Shown here one piece after another: positions 1 through 8,245 of a DNA stretch of 64,000 bases. The notes under the pieces were generated by a model. The model saw only the letters and a program-made list of their open reading frames with translations, had not been told where the DNA came from and made no database searches. Numbering within the stretch: the stretch's first letter is position 1; every line of letters starts with the position of its first letter. The DNA lies in the NCBI GenBank assembly GCA_948678575.1, contig CAPPGO010000002.1, forward strand, positions 209,239 to 273,238, in the 5' to 3' direction. The translations under genes and the position numbers were made by a program. This stretch comes from an uncultured Clostridia bacterium (GTDB lineage Bacteria > Bacillota > Clostridia > TANB77 > CAG-508).

Positions 1-1071
1 TTACCTTCATTTATCGAAAAAGATTTAGATAAAGTGATGGATGAAGGATGGCGAATTGAATATGACTTTGCTGGGCATACCATAAATATCAAAAGAGAAG
101 AGGATATTTGGGAAGACGGTTATTACCTTACAATGACTGTTGACAAGATAGACGATCAAGATGATGTTTATGTGTATCGGTTCAATAATTCATCTATCTA
201 CATGGATGATGGAATGTTGAAATGGTATTGTTGGAGCGGAGATAACAAGTTTGATGTTGTAAAGATAAGTGGTACAATGGTCAAACAGGAAACTCTATCA
301 AATAATGCCAAGGATGTACCAATAACGGTTGATGATGCAAATTCATGGAAATTTGGCGATTATGTGTTAGTTCAAAATGAAAATGAGCTGAGCCTTTGGA
401 GAGATGGATATGAAAAAGCATCAATAACCAGTGAAATTGGTGATATAGAATGTATTTATGATCGTTATGCATTGTTATTAACAACTGATCATAAAATGTA
501 TGGAATTGATATATATGCATCAAAAAGTACAGACTATTCACCACAAATCTATTTGTCGTATATTGATAAAATAGATGATATTTCGGATGTGAAATTTTAT
601 TATCCAGAGAACGAATTTATCTTTGAATTTCCAAGAGAAAGCGAATATGCTTTTCCTATTGTAAAAAGCAATGATGAGAGCTATGTAGTTTTGCCAGAAG
701 ATATAAGCAATTATGTATCATATAGTTTGGCTAATAAAGGCAAAATAGTATGGGCGAGAGAAAAAGTAAATTTGAAAAGAAGCATGGTAAAGATTGCGGA
801 TTTGAATTTTGTTTCAGCAAATATACATTATGATTATAGTAGTTATATATACGAAGGATTTGGTTGGTTAGCTGATGTCGAAGTCGAGTATAATGGAGTT
901 ACATATCATTATAAAGATTATCCAATATATGGATACGATAGACAGTTTTACTTAACAGATGCAGAGGAAGAAAAACTTACTACAACAGTGTATAGTGTTG
1001 AAGAATATTGGCTTGCAGTAGAGGAGATTCGTGAAACGTATCAGAATTATTACGAAAGGCAGGGGGGCTGA
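1..1071 (+). CDS. Hypothetical protein, 5' end outside window
   Basis: The frame is open from base 1, so this is the 3' part of a longer gene; the GTG/ATG at 34/37 have no convincing ribosome binding site. About 356 residues are visible, rich in Asp, Tyr, Trp and beta-type strands, with no membrane segment. I do not recognise the family; it could be an extracellular or beta-propeller-like protein. Codon use looks richer in GC-ending codons than the neighbours, and it has an in-frame CGG (178-180) read as Arg, since a +1 shift there would soon hit a stop. Both features suggest recent transfer. The stop codon lies in the loop of a terminator, so the gene ends its own transcript. Confidence 0.6.
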   Translation, partial: LPSFIEKDLDKVMDEGWRIEYDFAGHTINIKREEDIWEDGYYLTMTVDKIDDQDDVYVYRFNNSSIYMDDGMLKWYCWSGDNKFDVVKISGTMVKQETLSNNAKDVPITVDDANSWKFGDYVLVQNENELSLWRDGYEKASITSEIGDIECIYDRYALLLTTDHKMYGIDIYASKSTDYSPQIYLSYIDKIDDISDVKFYYPENEFIFEFPRESEYAFPIVKSNDESYVVLPEDISNYVSYSLANKGKIVWAREKVNLKRSMVKIADLNFVSANIHYDYSSYIYEGFGWLADVEVEYNGVTYHYKDYPIYGYDRQFYLTDAEEEKLTTTVYSVEEYWLAVEEIRETYQNYYERQGG

Positions 1072-1091
1072 CCCCCAGCCTTCCTTTTTTT
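1055..1091 (+). terminator. Rho-independent terminator of the first gene
   Basis: A GC-rich hairpin (AAGGC-A-GGGGG paired with CCCCC-A-GCCTT, with one A/A mismatch) is followed by a run of T. The TGA stop of the upstream gene lies in the loop. Confidence 0.85.
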
Positions 1092-1116
1092 ATAGAATAT
1101 ATAAATTAACATACTA

Positions 1117-1145
1117 TTGATTTTTTAATAAAAATAGAATATATT
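1117..1145 (+). promoter_or_regulatory. Sigma-A-type promoter for the CNNM/CorC gene
   Basis: TTGATT (1117-1122), a 17-base spacer and TATATT (1140-1145), 30 bases before the ATG and after a terminator. Confidence 0.5.
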
Positions 1146-1175
1146 ATAAATACAAATAAGTACAAGGAGAAAAAA

Positions 1176-2489
1176 ATGTTTACAGAAATTTTATTATTAA
1201 TTATATTGATAGGTTTAAATGCTTTTTTTGCGGCTACTGAGATTGCATTTATTTCTTTAAATGATACCAAAATTGAAAAAGAAGCAAAAGAAGGAAATAA
1301 AAAAGCTAAGGCTATAAAAAATATGCTTGTAAATCCAAGTAAATTTTTAGCTACTATTCAAATAGGAATTACATTAGCTGGATTTTTATCAAGTGCTTTT
1401 GCATCAGAAGCTTTCGCTAGTGAACTTGCACCAATATTATACAAATGGGTTCCAGCAATTAGTTTGAATTCTTGGAATACTATTGCAATTATAATTATTA
1501 CTTTAATTTTATCTTACTTTACTTTGGTTTTTGGAGAATTAGTTCCTAAAAGAGTCGCGATGAAGTATTCAGAAAAATTAGCTTTTGCAAGTATTGGAAT
1601 TATTAGAACAATTGCAATATTTACAGCACCTTTTGTTAAATTTTTAACTGTATCTACTAACGTTATTTCTAAATTTTTGGGAGTTGGCGAAACAGATGAA
1701 GAAACTGTTACCGAAGAAGAAATTAGGATGATGGTAGATGTTGGTGAAGAAAAAGGCGCAATAGATAGTGAAGAAAAAGAAATGATAAATAATATTTTTG
1801 AATTTAATGATAAATCTGTATCAGAGATTATGGTACCTAGAAAAGATGTATTTGCGTTAGATATGAATTTATCAATTTCAAAAGTAATAGAAGAACTAAC
1901 AGAAGATTTTAGATATAGTAGAGTGCCTGTATATGATGAAACAATTGACGATATAAAAGGTATTGTTTATATAAAAGATATTTTATTATCTACAAAAAAC
2001 AAAAATGTAAAAATAAAAAATTTAATTAAAGATGCATATTTTGTACCAGAAACAAAACCAGTAAACGAGCTTTTTGAAGAACTTAGAAAAAATAGAAAAC
2101 AAATAGCCATTATTTTGGACGAATATGGTGGCACAGCTGGTATTGTAACAATGGAAGATATTCTAGAAGAAATAGTTGGTGAAATTTATGATGAATATGA
2201 TGAAGTAGAAAATAGATATGAAAAAATAGATGAAAATACTTATATTATTTCTGGAAGTATGTCAACTTATGATTTAGAAAAATTTCTTGATACAAAGATA
2301 CCAGAAGGTGATTATGATACTTTGTCAGGATATTTACTAGAATTACTTGGAAGAATTCCAAATGAAAAAGAAAAACCTGTTGTAGAAACAGAAACAGTAG
2401 TATATAAAATCGAAAAGGTATATGAAAAAAGAATTGTTAAAGTTAAGGCGTGCAAAGTAATTCAAGAGGAAGAAGAAAAAAATAAATAA
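1176..2489 (+). CDS. CNNM/CorC-HlyC family membrane protein with CBS pair
   Basis: Integral membrane protein of the hemolysin-C/CorC (CNNM) family, linked in the family to Mg2+ or other cation export and sometimes mis-called hemolysin. At 437 residues it has the normal architecture: an N-terminal DUF21 transmembrane domain (about 1-190, with GELVPKR near 120), a CBS-domain pair beginning after MVPRKDV (219-225), and a C-terminal CorC_HlyC domain (about 350-430). The start is the ATG after AAGGAG. It stands alone between its own promoter and a terminator. The transported ion cannot be told from sequence. Confidence 0.9.
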   Translation: MFTEILLLIILIGLNAFFAATEIAFISLNDTKIEKEAKEGNKKAKAIKNMLVNPSKFLATIQIGITLAGFLSSAFASEAFASELAPILYKWVPAISLNSWNTIAIIIITLILSYFTLVFGELVPKRVAMKYSEKLAFASIGIIRTIAIFTAPFVKFLTVSTNVISKFLGVGETDEETVTEEEIRMMVDVGEEKGAIDSEEKEMINNIFEFNDKSVSEIMVPRKDVFALDMNLSISKVIEELTEDFRYSRVPVYDETIDDIKGIVYIKDILLSTKNKNVKIKNLIKDAYFVPETKPVNELFEELRKNRKQIAIILDEYGGTAGIVTMEDILEEIVGEIYDEYDEVENRYEKIDENTYIISGSMSTYDLEKFLDTKIPEGDYDTLSGYLLELLGRIPNEKEKPVVETETVVYKIEKVYEKRIVKVKACKVIQEEEEKNK

Positions 2490-2493
2490 TGTT

Positions 2494-2534
2494 AAAAAAC
2501 TACTCCTTAGAATATTATAGGAGTAGTTTTTTTG
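2494..2534 (+). terminator. Terminator after the CNNM/CorC gene
   Basis: Inverted repeat AAAACTACTCCT / AGGAGTAGTTTT (2496-2507, 2519-2530) followed by T residues. Confidence 0.85.
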
Positions 2535-2594
2535 AAAAAATTTAAAAAATTTTCAAAAAACACTTTACAAAATAAAAATACCATGTTATAATCC

Positions 2595-2806
2595 AAAACA
2601 AGTTAAATGATTTTTAACAAATTTTATTCAAAATTTTAATCGAAATAGTTTTCTTTGTTCTTAAAGAAAATTAAATTTCCAAAAAATTACAATTTAATAT
2701 ATTAAAAAGAGATTTTTTTGTATGCCCTTTTTTCTTAATTTATAATGCCCCTAAGTTATAATTATAGAATTCAAAATGGTTTGTTAAAAAATCATTTAAC
2801 TGTTTT
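2595..2806. repeat. 27-bp inverted repeats flanking a promoter (candidate invertible element)
   Basis: The 337-base gap before the TasA-like gene holds two arms, 2595-2621 and 2780-2806, that are reverse complements over 27 bases except for a one-base offset in an A run and a T run. The 158 bases between them contain a promoter pointing at the TasA-like gene. The left arm lies upstream of that promoter and would not be in its transcript, so an ordinary mRNA hairpin is unlikely. Inverted repeats of this size around a promoter next to a surface-protein gene are the usual layout of a phase-variable promoter. No recombinase gene is in the window. Confidence 0.5.
2718..2746 (+). promoter_or_regulatory. 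Promoter of the TasA-like/sipW operon, inside the inverted repeats
   Basis: TTGTAT (2718-2723), exactly 17 bases, TATAAT (2741-2746). It drives the gene at 2827 through a leader that contains the right-hand repeat arm. Confidence 0.6.
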
Positions 2807-2826
2807 AATATAAGGGAGGTGATACA

Positions 2827-3360
2827 TTGCAAAAAAAGAAAAGTTATCTAGCAATAATTGCAATAGTTGCTTTAATTATTTTATTAGCAACAGGTTACAC
2901 TTTTTCAAAATTTTATCAATCTGTAAAAGGAAAAGGTACTATGAATATTGCAACATGGGCTTTTAAAGCAACTACAAATGATAATAGACCACTTTCAGAA
3001 ATTATTTTACAAGAAGATAATGGTGGGCCAGTATTACCAGGTAGCAAAGGTAGTTTTGATATTACAGTAGATGCGACTGGATCAGCAGTAGATATTGCAT
3101 ATAGTACAGAAGTTACAGACGAAAATTTACCTGAGAGCATGATTTTTTATATGGAAAATGATAAGGCTCTTAGATATCAAGATTTTAGAGACTTAGCATT
3201 AGATAAAATAAAAGGAACTTTGTCTCCAACACTTGGAACAACAGCTACATATAAAGTATGTTGGGAATGGCCATTTGATGGTAATGATTTAATAGATAAT
3301 TCTTCTAGTAATAACTATAATTTCAATATTGAGATTATAGGAGAACAAGTAAAAAAATAG
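2827..3360 (+). CDS. TasA/camelysin-like secreted protein (SipW-dependent type)
   Basis: Protein of 177 residues with a short Lys-rich N-terminus, a hydrophobic segment (about 6-26) ending in a SipW-type signal, then a small beta-rich domain containing a PGSKGSFDITV stretch typical of TasA/camelysin-like proteins. TasA relatives form extracellular fibres in biofilms; camelysin is a surface metalloprotease, but I see no HExxH here, so a structural role is more likely. The start is TTG (2827), fixed by GGGAGGTGA just upstream. The next gene is a SipW-type signal peptidase, the usual processing partner. Expression may be phase-variable (see the flanking inverted repeats). Confidence 0.7.
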   Translation: MQKKKSYLAIIAIVALIILLATGYTFSKFYQSVKGKGTMNIATWAFKATTNDNRPLSEIILQEDNGGPVLPGSKGSFDITVDATGSAVDIAYSTEVTDENLPESMIFYMENDKALRYQDFRDLALDKIKGTLSPTLGTTATYKVCWEWPFDGNDLIDNSSSNNYNFNIEIIGEQVKK

Positions 3361-3410
3361 GTATATTCCTATGTATAAAGTAAAAAAATTGTAAAAACAA
3401 CCAATCTTTA

Positions 3411-3429
3411 AGAGAGCATATAGCTCTCT
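3411..3429 (+). other. Small hairpin between the TasA-like gene and sipW
   Basis: AGAGAGC, loop ATATA, GCTCTCT. There is no T run after it, so it is more likely an mRNA processing or stability element than a terminator. Confidence 0.4.
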
Positions 3430-3434
3430 GCTAA

Positions 3435-3977
3435 ATGTATAAACATTGTATGTTTAGTAGAAAGCTATATGAGAAGGAGGAAAATATAAAAAAGTTTTTA
3501 AAAAATTTAATGATTATATTGTTAATATTATTACTTTTGTATGTTATAATTTCAAAATTTTATTATAATGAACAAATAGTTAAAATAGGTGGGATAGGAT
3601 CTTTGATTGTAATAACTGATAGTATGAAGCCAACTATCAATTCAAAAGAAATGATAATAATTAGAGAACAAAGCGAATATTCTAAAAATGATATTATTAC
3701 ATATAAAGATTTCTTTGGTAGATTAATAACACACAGAATTGTAGATATAGATGGAGATAATGTTATTACAAAAGGTGACAATAATAATGCAAAAGATGAT
3801 GTTATAAAAAAATCAAATATACAAGGAAAAGTAATTTTTCATTCAAAAATACTTGGAACAATTTACATTTATGTTTTGAAACCATTAATAATTATAATAT
3901 GCTTAGGATATTTATTTAATTTTTTGAAATATATTTTATTCGCAAAAATATTATTAAAAATAGGTAAGTATTGTTAA
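3435..3977 (+). CDS. sipW: SipW-type signal peptidase I
   Basis: Membrane-bound signal peptidase of the SipW/ER type (family S26B). Counting from the ATG at 3435 it has a transmembrane segment (about 25-41), the nucleophile Ser63 in TDSMKPT, His100 in ITHRIVD where bacterial-type enzymes have Lys, and Asp115 in KGDNN; a C-terminal hydrophobic stretch follows. It probably processes the TasA-like protein encoded upstream. The start is uncertain: the ATGs at 3435 and 3450 have no ribosome binding site, while a strong AAGGAGG (3474-3480) sits 5 bases before an in-frame ATA (3486). The real start may be that ATA, giving a protein 17 residues shorter. Confidence 0.82.
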   Translation: MYKHCMFSRKLYEKEENIKKFLKNLMIILLILLLLYVIISKFYYNEQIVKIGGIGSLIVITDSMKPTINSKEMIIIREQSEYSKNDIITYKDFFGRLITHRIVDIDGDNVITKGDNNNAKDDVIKKSNIQGKVIFHSKILGTIYIYVLKPLIIIICLGYLFNFLKYILFAKILLKIGKYC

Positions 3978-3980
3978 AAA

Positions 3981-3989
3981 GAACTTTAA
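3981..3989 (+). promoter_or_regulatory. Extended -10 promoter before the P-loop gene
   Basis: TGA-TATAAT (3981-3989) forms an extended -10 element 57 bases before the ATG; no good -35 is seen. Confidence 0.4.
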
Positions 3990-4045
3990 GTGATATAATA
4001 TTAAAAGTTGATTGAAATCATTTTATATATAAAGAGAGGGATATT

Positions 4046-4891
4046 ATGTTTGAACATAAAATGAAAACCTATGCATTTGTAGGTCCATCTGGAACAGGTA
4101 AAAGTTATAGAGCCCAAATGGTAGCAAACGAAAATGGAATTAAGTATATAATTGATGATGGTCTTCTTATTAGCGAAAATGAAGTGTTAGCAGGAATATC
4201 TGCTAAAAAAGCTCCAACAAAAATTGAAACAGTTAGAAATGCTTTGTTTTCTACTGAGGAGCAAAGAAAAGAAATAAAAAAAGTTATAAAAAAACATAAA
4301 CCAGAAAGCATTTTAATTTTAGGAACTTCTGATGAAATGGTTAGAAGAATTGCTGAAAATCTTGAATTTCCTGAAATTTGTAAAACGATTTATATAAAAG
4401 ATGTTGCAACAGAAGAAGAAATGGAAATGGCAAGAAAAATAAGAGTAACACAAGGAAAACATGTTATTCCAGTTCCAACATTTGCAATAAAAAAAGACTT
4501 TTCAGGATATTTATTAGATCCTTTGCAGATATTCAAATCAACTGGAAAAGGTAAAGCACCATATATTTCAGAAAAATCCATCATAAGACCAACATTTAGT
4601 TATTTAGGAAATTTTGAAATTTCAGATATAGTATTTAAGCAAATTATAGAATGTGTTGTAGCAAAATTTGAAGGAATATATAAAATATCAAGAGTTATTA
4701 TAAAAAAACATGAAGGTTATAACGATGGTTTATACATATATATAGAACCTATTATCGAGTTTGGGTATAATATCAATGAAACAATGTCAAGATTAAAAAG
4801 TTTGATAATAAAAGAAATAGAAAATTTAACAGCAATGAATGTGCTTAGTATGGAAATAACAGTAAAAGGTGTTCATTACGAGAAAAAATAG
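4046..4891 (+). CDS. P-loop ATPase with Asp23-like C-terminal domain
   Basis: Protein of 281 residues. The N-terminal half is a P-loop NTPase with Walker A GPSGTGKS near residue 13; the C-terminal about 100 residues resemble the Asp23/Gls24 envelope-stress fold (IYIEPIIEFGYNI... and a final ITVKGVHYE). The exact function is unknown; I infer a nucleotide-dependent envelope or cell-cycle role. It lies 9 bases ahead of cmk and so heads the cmk-plsC operon. The start follows GAGAGGG. The separate Asp23-AmaP-DUF2273 locus at 27.7-29 kb shows that the same domain occurs twice in this window. Confidence 0.6.
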   Translation: MFEHKMKTYAFVGPSGTGKSYRAQMVANENGIKYIIDDGLLISENEVLAGISAKKAPTKIETVRNALFSTEEQRKEIKKVIKKHKPESILILGTSDEMVRRIAENLEFPEICKTIYIKDVATEEEMEMARKIRVTQGKHVIPVPTFAIKKDFSGYLLDPLQIFKSTGKGKAPYISEKSIIRPTFSYLGNFEISDIVFKQIIECVVAKFEGIYKISRVIIKKHEGYNDGLYIYIEPIIEFGYNINETMSRLKSLIIKEIENLTAMNVLSMEITVKGVHYEKK

Positions 4892-4900
4892 GAGGAAACT

Positions 4901-5548
4901 ATGATTGTAGCAATAGATGGACCAGCAGGTTCTGGAAAAGGAACAGTAACAAAAATTATTGCTGAAAAAATGAATTTGCAATATATAGACACAGGTGCAA
5001 TGTATAGATGTGTAGCCCTAAAAATGCTTGAAGAAAAAGTTTCATTAGAAGAAAAAGAAAAAATTAAGCAAATTTTAGATAATATAGAAATTGATTTAAA
5101 AGGTACAGCAGTATTTTTGAATGGAAAAGAAGTTACAAAAGAAATAAGAAGTGTAGAAGTTTCAAATTTTAGTTCACCAGTATCTACAATATCATTTGTT
5201 AGAGAAAAAATGGTAGAACTACAAAGAGCATTAGCAAATGGAAAAAATATTATAATGGAAGGTCGAGATATAGGTACAGTGGTTTTTCCAAATGCTGATG
5301 TTAAAATATATTTAGATGCAACATCAGAGGAAAGAGCTAAACGAAGAGTGGAGCAAAATGAAAAAAATGGTCTAGAATCTAATTATAATCAAATTCTAAA
5401 AGATATTATTGAAAGAGATAATAGAGATATGAATAGAGAAATTTCTCCATTAAGAAAAGCAGATGATGCAATTTTAGTTGATACAACAAGTTTAAGTATT
5501 GATAAAGTGGTAGAAAAAATTTCAGATATTATATATAATCAAATATAG
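4901..5548 (+). CDS. cmk: (d)CMP kinase
   Basis: Phosphorylates CMP and dCMP with ATP in pyrimidine nucleotide recycling. The 215-residue length is normal. Visible motifs are the P-loop AIDGPAGSGKGT at the N-terminus, YIDTGAMYR in the nucleoside-binding region, EGRDIGTVVFP, and the Arg-rich lid (EERAKRRVEQ). The start is the ATG after AGGAGG. It is followed after 20 bases by plsC, an arrangement common in Firmicutes. Confidence 0.96.
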   Translation: MIVAIDGPAGSGKGTVTKIIAEKMNLQYIDTGAMYRCVALKMLEEKVSLEEKEKIKQILDNIEIDLKGTAVFLNGKEVTKEIRSVEVSNFSSPVSTISFVREKMVELQRALANGKNIIMEGRDIGTVVFPNADVKIYLDATSEERAKRRVEQNEKNGLESNYNQILKDIIERDNRDMNREISPLRKADDAILVDTTSLSIDKVVEKISDIIYNQI

Positions 5549-5568
5549 TTTTGAAAGGATTAATAATT

Positions 5569-6183
5569 ATGAAAAAAGATAATATATTTAGAAAAGCTGG
5601 AAAATGTATTATATCAAGTGTAATATATGCATATTGTAAAGTAGTATATAAAGTACAAATTATAGGAAAAGAAAATGTACCACAAGAAGGACCACTTATA
5701 TTTTGTGGAAATCACAGAACATATTTAGATCCACCTCTAATAGTAGTTACAGCTGGCAGAGATATGAGATTTTTTGCAAAAGAAGAACTTAGAAAGAACC
5801 CATTATTTGCTTTCTTAGGTTTTGTATATAGAGGAATATATGTAAGAAGAGATAGTAGAGATATAGGACCTTTAAAAGACGGGCTAAGAGAACTAAGAGA
5901 TGGTGGATGTGTTGGACTATTTCCAGAAGGTACAAGAAACGGAATGGAAAAAAATGAAGGTGGAAAATTAAAAAATGGTGCTGCATATATGGCTATTAAA
6001 ACAGGAGCTAAAATTGTTCCAATAGGAATCGTAGGACCTGCAAAACCTTTTACTAAAAATGCAATTGTTTATGGTAAACCAATCGATTTAGCTGAACACA
6101 ATTTATTAGAAAAAGGTTCAGAAGAAAAAGCAAGTGAATTATTGAAAGCAGAAATTGTAAAACTTTCAGAAACAAATATATAA
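5569..6183 (+). CDS. plsC: 1-acyl-sn-glycerol-3-phosphate acyltransferase
   Basis: Transfers an acyl chain to lysophosphatidic acid to make phosphatidic acid at the inner membrane. Length is 204 residues. The catalytic NHX4D motif is present as NHRTYLD (His49, Asp54), followed by the substrate motif FPEGTRN and a proline-containing VPIGIVG. I chose the ATG at 5569 because GAAAGGA lies 9 bases upstream; the in-frame TTG at 5551 has no ribosome binding site. It is cotranscribed with cmk. Confidence 0.93.
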   Translation: MKKDNIFRKAGKCIISSVIYAYCKVVYKVQIIGKENVPQEGPLIFCGNHRTYLDPPLIVVTAGRDMRFFAKEELRKNPLFAFLGFVYRGIYVRRDSRDIGPLKDGLRELRDGGCVGLFPEGTRNGMEKNEGGKLKNGAAYMAIKTGAKIVPIGIVGPAKPFTKNAIVYGKPIDLAEHNLLEKGSEEKASELLKAEIVKLSETNI

Positions 6184-6197
6184 AGTGAAAAAAGCAT

Positions 6198-6226
6198 TTG
6201 ACAATAAAAAACAAATGTTATATAAT
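6198..6226 (+). promoter_or_regulatory. Consensus promoter of typA
   Basis: TTGACA (6198-6203), 17 bases, TATAAT (6221-6226): a perfect consensus. Transcription would start near 6233, at the left foot of the hairpin described next. Confidence 0.8.
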
Positions 6227-6230
6227 ATTT

Positions 6231-6267
6231 AGGTTAAATCCATATTTACATAATGTCGATTTAACCT
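6231..6267 (+). promoter_or_regulatory. Hairpin at the 5' end of the typA leader
   Basis: AGGTTAAATC (6231-6240) is perfectly complementary to GATTTAACCT (6258-6267), then ATTATTTTTGTT. It could be a 5' stabilising hairpin, a weak attenuator, or an operator-type palindrome over the start site. Confidence 0.5.
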
Positions 6268-6316
6268 ATTATTTTTGTTAAGGTAATTAATATTTATATA
6301 TAAAAGGGGTAATAAA

Positions 6317-8137
6317 ATGAATAACGAAAAAATCAGAAATGTAGCAATTATAGCTCACGTTGACCATGGTAAAACAACATTAGTAGACAGTATGCTTAGA
6401 CAAAGTGGTATTTTTAGAGTAAATGAACAAGTTGAAGAAAGAGTTATGGACTCAAATGATTTGGAAAAAGAAAGAGGAATTACAATTCTTTCTAAAAATA
6501 CATCTGTACAATATGGAGACATAAAAATTAATATTGTTGATACACCAGGACACGCAGATTTCGGTGGAGAAGTTGAACGTGTACTTAAAATGGTAGATGG
6601 TGTTGTTTTATTAGTAGATTCTTTTGAAGGTGCAATGCCTCAAACAAGAGAAGTTTTGAAAAAATCTTTGGCACTTAATTTAAAACCAATTGTTGTTATT
6701 AATAAAATTGATAGACCAGGTGCAAGACCAACTCAAATTGTTGATGATGTTATTGGATTATTTATTGAACTTGATGCAACAGATGAGCAATTAGATTTTC
6801 CAGTTGTATATGCTTCTGGAAAACAAGGTATAGCATCTATGGACTTAAATACTCCTGGTGAAAATTTAAAACCTTTATTTGATACAATAGTAAATACAAT
6901 TGAACCTCCAAAATGTGATTTAGATGGAACAGCTCAAATGCTAGTTTCAAATATAGATTATGATGATTATATAGGTAGAATTTCAATTGGTAGAATTGAA
7001 AGAGGTCATATAGAACTTGGAATGCCAGTTGCAATTTGTAAACAAGATGACAAAATTGAAAATGCAAGAGTAACAAAATTATATACTTATGATGGTTTGA
7101 AAAAAGTTGAAGTTGAGAAAGCTGATGCTGGTGACATAGTAGCATTAGCTGGAATTTCTAATATTAATATAGGTGATACAATTTGTGACTATAATAATCC
7201 AGAAAAAATTCCTTTTGTTGATATAGATGAGCCAACGGTTTCAATGACGTTTAGTGTTAATAATGGACCATTTGCTGGTAGAGAAGGAGAATTTGTTACA
7301 TCAAGACATATTAGAGATAGATTATTTAAAGAATTAGATAGAAATGTATCTTTAAGAGTAAGAGAAACAGAATCACCAGATAGTTTCGAAGTTTCAGGTA
7401 GAGGAGAATTACACTTATCTGTACTTATTGAAAATATGAGAAGAGAAGGATTTGAATTATTAGTTTCAAGACCAAAAGTTATTATAAAAGAAATCGATGG
7501 CGTAAAATGTGAACCAATTGAAAGATTAGTTGTAAATGTGCCAGATGATTCTGTTGGTACTGTTATTGAAAAATTAGGTAGAAGAAAAGCAGAAATGATT
7601 AATATGGAACCAGCAGAAGAGGGACACACAAAAATAGAATTTAGAATTCCAGCAAGAGGAATAATTGGATATAGAACAGAATTCCTTACAGATACAAAAG
7701 GTGAAGGTACAATGAACCATATTTTTGATAGTTATGAACCTTTTAAAGGTGAAATTCAATCAAGAACTAGGGGAACAATAATTGCATTTGAAGCTGGAAA
7801 ATCTATAACTTATGGTTTATATAATGCACAAGACAAAGGTGAATTATTTATAGGACCTGGTGTAGAAGTATATGAAGGAATGATAGTTGGACTTAATTCA
7901 AGAGGCGAAGATTTAGCTATAAATGTATGTAAAGAAAAACATTTAACAAATACAAGAGCTTCTGGTTCAGATGATGCATTAAGATTAGTACCACCACTTC
8001 AAATGAGTTTAGAGAAAGCAATTGAATTTATTGCAGAAGATGAACTTGTTGAAATTACACCTAAAAATATTCGTTTAAGAAAGAAAATTTTAAATAACAA
8101 AGATAGAGAAAGAGCAGCAAGAAGTTCTGCAAAATAG
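6317..8137 (+). CDS. typA: Translational GTPase TypA/BipA
   Basis: Ribosome-binding GTPase of the EF-G superfamily, involved in ribosome assembly and stress adaptation. The 606-residue length matches the family. Motifs: G1 AHVDHGKTT near residue 14, switch II DTPGHADF, NKIDRPGARP (G4), then EF-G-like domains II, III and V and a C-terminal domain ending KDRERAARSSAK. The start is the ATG after AAAGGGG. It is monocistronic, with its own consensus promoter and terminator. Confidence 0.97.
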   Translation: MNNEKIRNVAIIAHVDHGKTTLVDSMLRQSGIFRVNEQVEERVMDSNDLEKERGITILSKNTSVQYGDIKINIVDTPGHADFGGEVERVLKMVDGVVLLVDSFEGAMPQTREVLKKSLALNLKPIVVINKIDRPGARPTQIVDDVIGLFIELDATDEQLDFPVVYASGKQGIASMDLNTPGENLKPLFDTIVNTIEPPKCDLDGTAQMLVSNIDYDDYIGRISIGRIERGHIELGMPVAICKQDDKIENARVTKLYTYDGLKKVEVEKADAGDIVALAGISNINIGDTICDYNNPEKIPFVDIDEPTVSMTFSVNNGPFAGREGEFVTSRHIRDRLFKELDRNVSLRVRETESPDSFEVSGRGELHLSVLIENMRREGFELLVSRPKVIIKEIDGVKCEPIERLVVNVPDDSVGTVIEKLGRRKAEMINMEPAEEGHTKIEFRIPARGIIGYRTEFLTDTKGEGTMNHIFDSYEPFKGEIQSRTRGTIIAFEAGKSITYGLYNAQDKGELFIGPGVEVYEGMIVGLNSRGEDLAINVCKEKHLTNTRASGSDDALRLVPPLQMSLEKAIEFIAEDELVEITPKNIRLRKKILNNKDRERAARSSAK

Positions 8138-8150
8138 AAATATAAAAAAC

Positions 8151-8192
8151 AAAAACTGACTGTCATATAGATTCTGACAGTCAGTTTTTGTT
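8151..8192 (+). terminator. Terminator of typA
   Basis: A 15-bp stem (8151-8165 with 8175-8189, AAAAACTGACTGTCA and its complement) followed by TTTTTGTTT. Confidence 0.9.
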
Positions 8193-8245
8193 TCATAAAT
8201 AAACTTTTTGAAAATGTTGGTACAGGAGCCAGAGCTCCTTAGGTA

